The translations under genes and the position numbers were made by a program. From Dehalococcoidia bacterium (GTDB taxonomy: Bacteria > Chloroflexota > Dehalococcoidia > GIF9 > AB-539-J10), in NCBI GenBank assembly GCA_018399375.1, contig JAGYOV010000025.1:1-9377 (forward strand): DNA of 9,377 bases. Reading direction: 5' to 3'. The notes under the pieces are model-generated. The model had not been told where the DNA came from, searched no databases, and saw nothing but the letters and a program-made list of their open reading frames with translations. This document shows positions 1 through 4,696 of the stretch, piece after piece; the stretch's first letter is position 1; every line of letters starts with the position of its first letter.

Positions 1-787
1 CTATAAGTTCTACACCCTCAGGAAAATTTTTCTCCACATAGCTCATAATTTCCCGCGAGATCGTTGCTAGAGGTGGCACAGGATCAATATACTTAACGGG
101 AAATCCCCCTCCTATGTTCAGCAGATGCATTTTGATGCCTTTTTCCTCTACAGCATCCCATACCAACTTGCAATCCTTTACGGCGTTGATCCATGTTCTG
201 GGGTCTATGCATTGTGAACCAACGTGAAAAGTTACACCATAAGGGACAAGGCTTTTATCCCTGGCATATAGCAACATTCTGATTGCTTCTTCCCGCTCCA
301 CGCCAAATTTTTTGCTTAGCGGCCATTGACTCCCTTCGTTAGAGACGGAAAGGCGCAAACAAAGTTTACTGCCCGGCGCAGCTTTCGCCAGTTTGTCCAC
401 TTCCTCAAAGGAATCAAAAGCAAATATATCTACTCCAGAGTCATGGGCAAATTTAATAAAAGAGCAGTCTTTGAGAGGATTTCCTACCATGATTTCAGCG
501 GGGGGAACTTTTAAACCGAAGAGGAATTCTAATTCCCCTTGAGATGAAATTTCAAAAGCACAGCTGTTACTCCTGAGCAGATCTACAATCTCAGGATGAG
601 GATTGGCTTTTAAAGCATAGTATATCTTTGCTCCCCTGAATTCATAGGAGAACTCGCGAATTTTTCTCTTTATCGTTTCGCTGTCAAGAAGCAGTATTGG
701 TTCTCCGCCAGATGCAACGGTTTTCTGTAATGCTTCTCTAGCCGCTGATCCATACAGAATCGCAGGTTGTTCTCTGTTCCATTTCAT
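1..787 (-). CDS. Fold-type III PLP-dependent decarboxylase (ornithine/lysine/diaminopimelate decarboxylase family), C-terminus outside the window
   Basis: The 262 visible residues form the N-terminal part of an alanine-racemase-fold decarboxylase, which normally decarboxylates a basic amino acid using pyridoxal phosphate. YYALKANP (residues 57-64) holds the Schiff-base lysine K60. FEISSQGELEF (78-88) matches the family's F-[DE]-x-[AS]-S-x-GE block. HVGSQ (188-192) holds the His that stacks on the PLP ring, and NIGGGFP (224-230) holds the glycine-rich phosphate loop. The second half, with the EPGR motif and the catalytic Cys/Asp region, lies beyond position 1, so the substrate cannot be decided; HVGSQ favours the bacterial ornithine/lysine or carboxynorspermidine type over a classical LysA. 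The ATG at 787 has GGAG at 799-802, 11 nt upstream. An in-frame ATG at 817, inside the end of thiC, has no Shine-Dalgarno. The 19-bp gap to thiC suggests co-transcription. Confidence 0.88.
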   Translation of the reverse strand, partial: MKWNREQPAILYGSAAREALQKTVASGGEPILLLDSETIKRKIREFSYEFRGAKIYYALKANPHPEIVDLLRSNSCAFEISSQGELEFLFGLKVPPAEIMVGNPLKDCSFIKFAHDSGVDIFAFDSFEEVDKLAKAAPGSKLCLRLSVSNEGSQWPLSKKFGVEREEAIRMLLYARDKSLVPYGVTFHVGSQCIDPRTWINAVKDCKLVWDAVEEKGIKMHLLNIGGGFPVKYIDPVPPLATISREIMSYVEKNFPEGVELI

Positions 788-806
788 TATGTGCGCGTCT
801 CCATCT

Positions 807-2102
807 CTACCGATCATAAGATCGAGATAGATATTTCTCCACTATGGCCATGGCGCAGTACTTGCCACACATACTGCAGCTTTCACTGCTGCTGGGGATT
901 TTATTGTGGATTTGCCTTGAGAGTTCTGGATCAAAAGACATCTCTGCTTGGGTTTTCCAATCAAGTGCCTTGCGCGCCCGTGACATACGGTCATCCTTTT
1001 CTCTGGCTCCTTTCACTCCCTTAACGATATCTCCTGCGTGAGCTGCGATGCGCGAAGCAATTACGCCCTGTTTTACGTCTCCTGCATCTGGGAGGGAGAG
1101 ATGTTCTGCAGGAGTGACGTAACATAAGAAATCAACCCCGGCGGCAGCAGCAAGAGCTCCGCCTATAGCAGCAACAATATGATCATATCCAGCCCCTATA
1201 TCTGTTACCAGTGGCCCCAGGACATAAAAAGGAGCTCCTCGACAGATACTTTTTTCCAGCTTGACATTATATTCCACCTGATCAAGAGGTAGGTGCCCTG
1301 GTCCCTCAACGAAAACCTGTACACCGGCATCCCTGGCTCGCTTTACCAGTTCGCCAATGACGATAAGCTCTTCGATCTGTGCTCTATCCGTGGCATCAGC
1401 TAGACATCCCGGGCGCAGGCCATCACCTAAGCTCAGAGTAATGTCATATCTGTGAGCCATAACAAGCAAACGGTCAAAATATTCATATAGTGGATTTTCC
1501 TTCTCATTATGCAGCATCCACCCTGTGAGGAAAGCTCCGCCGCGGGAAACTATATCAGTTAATCTACCTTCATTCTTTAACCTTGCTATTGACGTTTGAG
1601 TTACTCCACAGTGAAGCGTCATGAAATCGACCCCATCTATGGCTTGCCTTTCAATGACATTGAAAATATCATCGACTGTCATGTTAACAATAGCTCCATG
1701 TTTGTCAATCGCCTCAATGCCCGCCTGGTAGATAGGCACAGTTCCTATGGGCACACTGCTGGCATCAAGAATAGTTTTCCTTATAATGGAGATATCGCCA
1801 CCGACGCTCAAGTCCATAACTGTGTCAGTTCCGCAGTCAATGGCAGCTTTTAGCTTTTCCAGCTCCGTTTCCAATCCAAAGAAGTCAGTAGATGTGCCTA
1901 TATTGGCGTTGACCTTGGTTCTCAAGCCACGGCCTATACCACAAAAGGTAGAAAGGGTTTTGTGGTTACGGTTGGCGGGAATTACTATGCTGCCATCAAG
2001 CAATCCTTGAAGGACAAAGCTATCCTCTTGCCCTTCCTGTAGAGCGACATATTTTGCCTGAGGCGAAACGTTACCTTTTTGTGCTAATTCTAATTGAGTC
2101 AT
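807..2102 (-). CDS. thiC: Phosphomethylpyrimidine synthase ThiC, short form (ThiC/BzaF family)
   Basis: ThiC is a non-classical radical-SAM enzyme that converts aminoimidazole ribotide (AIR) to hydroxymethylpyrimidine phosphate in thiamine synthesis. The 431 residues fit the short ThiC form of archaea and anaerobes, without the N-terminal extension of the E. coli enzyme. Family blocks are RTKVNANIGTS (61-71), MDLSVGGDI (96-104), EGPGHLPL (266-273, with a metal-ligand His), GPLVTDIGAGYDH (296-308) and a C-terminal iron-sulfur motif CSMCGKYC (C409, C412, C416). That motif reads C-x2-C-x3-C; the spacing usually quoted is C-x2-C-x4-C. The start is supported by AGAGG at 2109-2113, 6 nt before ATG. 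BzaF, the paralogue making hydroxybenzimidazole for cobamides, has the same length and motifs and cannot be excluded. No other thiamine or cobamide gene is visible. The downstream neighbour is a PLP decarboxylase. Confidence 0.93.
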   Translation of the reverse strand: MTQLELAQKGNVSPQAKYVALQEGQEDSFVLQGLLDGSIVIPANRNHKTLSTFCGIGRGLRTKVNANIGTSTDFFGLETELEKLKAAIDCGTDTVMDLSVGGDISIIRKTILDASSVPIGTVPIYQAGIEAIDKHGAIVNMTVDDIFNVIERQAIDGVDFMTLHCGVTQTSIARLKNEGRLTDIVSRGGAFLTGWMLHNEKENPLYEYFDRLLVMAHRYDITLSLGDGLRPGCLADATDRAQIEELIVIGELVKRARDAGVQVFVEGPGHLPLDQVEYNVKLEKSICRGAPFYVLGPLVTDIGAGYDHIVAAIGGALAAAAGVDFLCYVTPAEHLSLPDAGDVKQGVIASRIAAHAGDIVKGVKGAREKDDRMSRARKALDWKTQAEMSFDPELSRQIHNKIPSSSESCSMCGKYCAMAIVEKYLSRSYDR

Positions 2103-2108
2103 AATTTA

Positions 2109-2113
2109 CCTCT
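2109..2113 (-). promoter_or_regulatory. Ribosome binding site of thiC
   Basis: The minus strand reads AGAGG six bases before the thiC ATG. This fixes the start codon used here. Confidence 0.6.
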
Positions 2114-2130
2114 ATAGTTCCTGGGAATTC

Positions 2131-2210
2131 AGAGCAAGTGCTCTTTGCCACTCACCGTGGTTTATAATGCTAGGTAGCTTTGAACCGCTATGTTTTCCGA
2201 GGTCTCTACC
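2131..2210 (-). promoter_or_regulatory. Structured 5' leader of thiC (unassigned, not a recognisable TPP riboswitch)
   Basis: Three potential hairpins lie in a row in the thiC leader. At 2173-2210, GGTAG pairs with CTACC and encloses an inner, bulged ACC/GGT helix. At 2148-2160, CCAC pairs with GTGG around a 5-nt loop. At 2131-2144, AGAGC pairs with GCTCT around a 4-nt loop and sits close to the thiC ribosome binding site. The TPP-riboswitch signatures (CTGAGA and the ACCTGA...GGATAATGCC-type core) are absent, and I do not recognise another riboswitch class. The pairing is seen in the sequence; a regulatory role is inference. Chance folding of a 5' leader is possible. Confidence 0.3.
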
Positions 2211-2227
2211 ATATTCAATCCAATATT

Positions 2228-2256
2228 ATTATAATAGATATTAGAAACTAATTCAC
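2228..2256 (-). promoter_or_regulatory. Candidate promoter of the thiC operon
   Basis: A perfect minus-strand -10 box TATAAT lies at 2228-2233. At 17-bp spacing is a weak -35 GTGAAT (2251-2256, three of six matches to TTGACA). Transcription would start near 2221, giving a leader of about 119 nt. The box lies in an A+T-rich stretch, so a chance match is possible. Confidence 0.4.
2230..2235 (+). promoter_or_regulatory. Possible -10 box for the carbonic-anhydrase-like gene, overlapping the thiC -10 box
   Basis: The octamer ATTATAAT at 2228-2235 is self-complementary, so it provides a TATAAT on both strands. On the plus strand I find no convincing -35 at 16-18 bp spacing, so this is weak. It would give a plus-strand leader of about 115-120 nt. 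That leader contains an imperfect inverted repeat at 2289-2328 (TTCTC with GAGAA and CGT with ACG, with a bulge). Confidence 0.2.
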
Positions 2257-2349
2257 GTTGCAACTAACTTGGTAGTTTAAGCAATATTTTCTCGCTCGTC
2301 CATTTTGCTATGAAAGCGAACGTGAGAAGAGAAACAGTGCTGAACTTTA

Positions 2350-2355
2350 GGGAGG
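2350..2355 (+). promoter_or_regulatory. Strong ribosome binding site of the gamma-CA-like gene
   Basis: GGGAGG lies four bases upstream of the ATG at 2360, which makes this start secure. Confidence 0.65.
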
Positions 2356-2359
2356 GAAA

Positions 2360-2890
2360 ATGATCAGAAGTTTTGATGGGAAAAATCCCAGGCTATCAGA
2401 TTCTGCTTTCATCAGTGAAGCTGCCTACATTATTGGTGACGTAGAAATTGGCGAGAATTCCAGTGTGTGGCCGGGAGCTGTCATTCGAGGTGATCTAGGT
2501 AAGGTGATCATTGGGCAAAATTCCGTTGTGGAAGATAACTGTGTTATTCATTCAGGATCGCCCAATACGAAGGATAGCATTCAGGAGATCGTAATTGGAG
2601 ATAACGTTCAAATAGGTCATGGAGCGATCATCAACTGCCATGTAGTTGGCAGTAACACGTTGCTGGGCATGAACTGCACCATTCTTCACGATGCCGAGAT
2701 CGGCAGCTTCTGCATCATTGCTGCCGCTTGTGTGGTGGGAGAGGGAATGGTGGTGCCTGATATGTCCTTTGTTGCTGGTGTTCCAGGGAAGATCAAAGGT
2801 ACAGTTTCCGAGAAACAGTTGTGGTGGGTGCGCGAGGGGCCTGCTGGGTATAGCAAGTTAGCTGCGCGTTATAAAAAACAGAATCTCTAG
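2360..2890 (+). CDS. Gamma-class carbonic anhydrase-like hexapeptide-repeat protein with an altered metal site
   Basis: This 176-residue protein is of the YrdA/PaaY/CaiE type: repeated [IV]G-x4 hexapeptide turns (about 24-135) forming a left-handed beta helix, then a C-terminal helix with LWWVREGPAGY (154-164). Members are cytosolic trimers; Cam-type members hydrate CO2 with three zinc-binding histidines. RGD (43-45) is conserved, as are the first two ligands, H64 in CVIHSG and H87 in IGHGAI. The third expected His, five residues after H87, is N92 (INCH); H94 lies two residues on. The position of the active-site Gln of Cam holds E58 (VVEDN). Activity as a carbonic anhydrase is therefore uncertain, and an acyltransferase-like or structural role is possible. 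The start is fixed by AGGGAGGG at 2349-2356. The gene diverges from thiC and ends 11 bp from the convergent argS stop; no terminator is visible there. Confidence 0.9.
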   Translation: MIRSFDGKNPRLSDSAFISEAAYIIGDVEIGENSSVWPGAVIRGDLGKVIIGQNSVVEDNCVIHSGSPNTKDSIQEIVIGDNVQIGHGAIINCHVVGSNTLLGMNCTILHDAEIGSFCIIAAACVVGEGMVVPDMSFVAGVPGKIKGTVSEKQLWWVREGPAGYSKLAARYKKQNL

Positions 2891-2901
2891 ATGTCAGTAA
2901 T

Positions 2902-4563
2902 TTACATTTCTTCTGGTGCGCTCATACCCATAAGGTGAAGCGTCTTGGATAAAACTATCTTGGTTGCCTCAACGAGCTTGAGCCGTGATTGGGTCAATGC
3001 TCTGTCATTGGAGATGACTCTGCATTGCTTATAGAAACTGTGAAAAACTGTAGCCATGTCCTGTGCGTAGTAGGTTAGGTAATGAGGCTGCAAAGCTGTA
3101 GCCGCGATCTCTACAGTCTCAGGTAGAAGTACCAGGCTCCGAATTAGAGTCATCTCTGGATCGCTGGTGAGAAGAGAAACATCTCCCTGGTTATATTGAA
3201 TGTTCTTCTGTTCTGCCAGCCGTAGGATACTGGCAATTCTAGCGTGAGCATACTGGACATAGTATACTGGGTTGTCTGCAGATTTCCTCTTGGCCAGTTC
3301 AACGTCAAAGTCCATCTGGCTATCTGCTGAACGAGAGAGAAAAATGAAGCGGCAGGCATCTCTCTCCACCTCTTCCAATAACTCTCGCAAAGTAACAATG
3401 TCACCGCTGCGCTTGGATAACCTGACAATTTCCCCGCCTCGCCGCAGAGTTACCAGCTGGTAGGTAATTACTTCAAGCTGAGCGGGATCTATTCCCAGTG
3501 CAGCCATCGCCGTTTTCACTCTTGGTACGTGGCCCTGGTGGTCTGCACCCCAAATATCGATCACGCGCTGGAAGCCCCTTCTGGCAAACTTGTCATAATG
3601 ATAGGCGATATCGGAAGCAAAATAGGTGGGAGATCCATCACCACGCACCAGGACGTTATCTTTATCCTCACCCAGAGTGCTTGTCTCAATCCAAACGGCA
3701 TTTTCCTTTTCCACTACGCAACTTTTGTTCCGCAGCATTGCCATGGCCTCGTTGTATTGCCCTTCTTGGTATAGCGTTTTTTCGCTGAACCAAACATCGA
3801 AATCAACTCCTAGCAATTCGAGATCTTCCTTAATATTCTCCAGGATCTTCTCCAATCCAATTTGCCCTATTTCCAAGAGTGCCTTCTCTTCTGGCATGTT
3901 TAGTAGTTTATCTCCATACTCCTGGCATATATCTTCTGCTAGAGCGATCATATAATCTCCCATATACCCCTCTTCAGGTAGTGCAACATTCTTCCCTTGG
4001 GATTGTAGGTAGCGAGCATAGAGAGACTGTCTGAAATTATCTATTTGAGTACCTATATCATTTAAGTAGTATTCCGTCTTAACCTGGTATCCTGCTGCGC
4101 TAAGTACATTGGCCAGCGTGCTGCCCAGCACAGCTCCCCGACCATGCCCTACGTGGAGGGGGCCTGTAGGATTTGCGCTGACGAACTCTACCTGAATACG
4201 CATGCCTTTACCGAGGTCAAGGTTTCCGTAAGATTCTCCCTCGCTTAAAATGGTTTCTACCTGATTCCATAGCCATGTGTTCTGTACGGTAAAGTTAATA
4301 AATCCCGGTTTAGCAATGGCAAAACGAGCGATTTCTGCTGGCAGAGAAAGATATTTGGCTATTTCGTGTGCTATATTCATAGGGGGGAGACTCATAGAGC
4401 GAGCGAGTTTTAAAGGAAGCCCACAGGCAAAATCTCCATGGATTGCATCTTGGGGATGCTCTATGACTATTTCGGGTAGCTCTACCGGCGGCAAATCGCC
4501 TTTCCCCTGTGCTGTGGCTACTGCGTCTCGTAAACAAAAGCGTATTTTTTGCTTTACCAGCAA
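2902..4563 (-). CDS. argS: Arginyl-tRNA synthetase
   Basis: This class I synthetase charges tRNA-Arg with arginine in the cytosol. Its 553 residues are the normal full length. The N-terminal Add-1 domain (about 1-110) includes IHGDFACGLPLKLA (41-54). The catalytic fold carries the HIGH-type motif ANPTGPLHVGHGRGA (130-144). YFASDIAYHYDKF (314-326) and the WGADHQGH block (338-345) are typical of ArgRS. LSKRSGD (382-388) takes the place of KMSKS. The anticodon-binding DALR domain (about 430-553) begins with NPVYYVQYAHAR and ends MSAPEEM. The start read here is TTG at 4561-4563; AGGAAGGAG lies upstream, but its GGAG is 12 nt away, longer than ideal. No ATG or GTG is better placed. The gene is 133 bp from recG and probably has its own promoter. 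Confidence 0.97.
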   Translation of the reverse strand: MLVKQKIRFCLRDAVATAQGKGDLPPVELPEIVIEHPQDAIHGDFACGLPLKLARSMSLPPMNIAHEIAKYLSLPAEIARFAIAKPGFINFTVQNTWLWNQVETILSEGESYGNLDLGKGMRIQVEFVSANPTGPLHVGHGRGAVLGSTLANVLSAAGYQVKTEYYLNDIGTQIDNFRQSLYARYLQSQGKNVALPEEGYMGDYMIALAEDICQEYGDKLLNMPEEKALLEIGQIGLEKILENIKEDLELLGVDFDVWFSEKTLYQEGQYNEAMAMLRNKSCVVEKENAVWIETSTLGEDKDNVLVRGDGSPTYFASDIAYHYDKFARRGFQRVIDIWGADHQGHVPRVKTAMAALGIDPAQLEVITYQLVTLRRGGEIVRLSKRSGDIVTLRELLEEVERDACRFIFLSRSADSQMDFDVELAKRKSADNPVYYVQYAHARIASILRLAEQKNIQYNQGDVSLLTSDPEMTLIRSLVLLPETVEIAATALQPHYLTYYAQDMATVFHSFYKQCRVISNDRALTQSRLKLVEATKIVLSKTLHLMGMSAPEEM

Positions 4564-4575
4564 CTTATGAATTAT

Positions 4576-4584
4576 CTCCTTCCT
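4576..4584 (-). promoter_or_regulatory. Ribosome binding site of argS
   Basis: The minus strand reads AGGAAGGAG, a strong Shine-Dalgarno sequence, 12 nt from a TTG start codon. The long spacing and the weak start codon leave the exact initiation codon a little uncertain. Confidence 0.5.
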
Positions 4585-4627
4585 ATTGGTATAAATACAC
4601 CGGCCTTCTGTTAATTATTCACAATAG

Positions 4628-4639
4628 TACGAGCTCGTA
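4628..4639. promoter_or_regulatory. Perfect 12-bp palindrome at the argS promoter (candidate operator)
   Basis: TACGAGCTCGTA is a perfect palindrome. It begins at the last base of the argS -10 hexamer and covers the predicted transcription start. This is a typical place for a repressor dimer to bind, or the transcript could begin with a small hairpin. No regulator gene is present in the window to pair with it. Confidence 0.3.
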
Positions 4640-4647
4640 TTATAGCA
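4639..4647 (-). promoter_or_regulatory. Extended -10 promoter element of argS
   Basis: The minus strand reads TGCTATAAT, a perfect -10 hexamer with the TG of an extended -10 element. No good -35 is seen 17 bp upstream, as is usual for extended -10 promoters. Initiation would fall near 4632, about 70 nt before the argS start, so argS can be expressed separately from fakA-recG. Confidence 0.5.
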
Positions 4648-4696
4648 GCAACTGGGTGGTAACTGCTCTTCTCAGTGCAGATAATTTGGAAACACA

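Noticed and set aside
767..2010. Plus-strand ORFs opposite thiC
   Set aside because: Antisense shadows of thiC with no recognisable domain.
2103..2260. TPP riboswitch upstream of thiC
   Set aside because: Looked for CTGAGA and the conserved ACCTGA/GGATAATGCC-type core on the minus strand; neither is present.
2885..2910. Bidirectional terminator between the convergent gamma-CA-like gene and argS
   Set aside because: Only 11 bp separate the stops and no GC stem followed by a T run is seen on either strand.
3272..3955. Several plus-strand ORFs of 60-110 codons opposite argS
   Set aside because: They lie antisense within the clearly coding argS frame, show no family features and lack consistent ribosome sites; they are antisense shadows.
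4660..4685. Terminator after recG (CTGC/GCAG stem)
   Set aside because: The stem is only 4 bp with a 10-nt loop and no T run follows.
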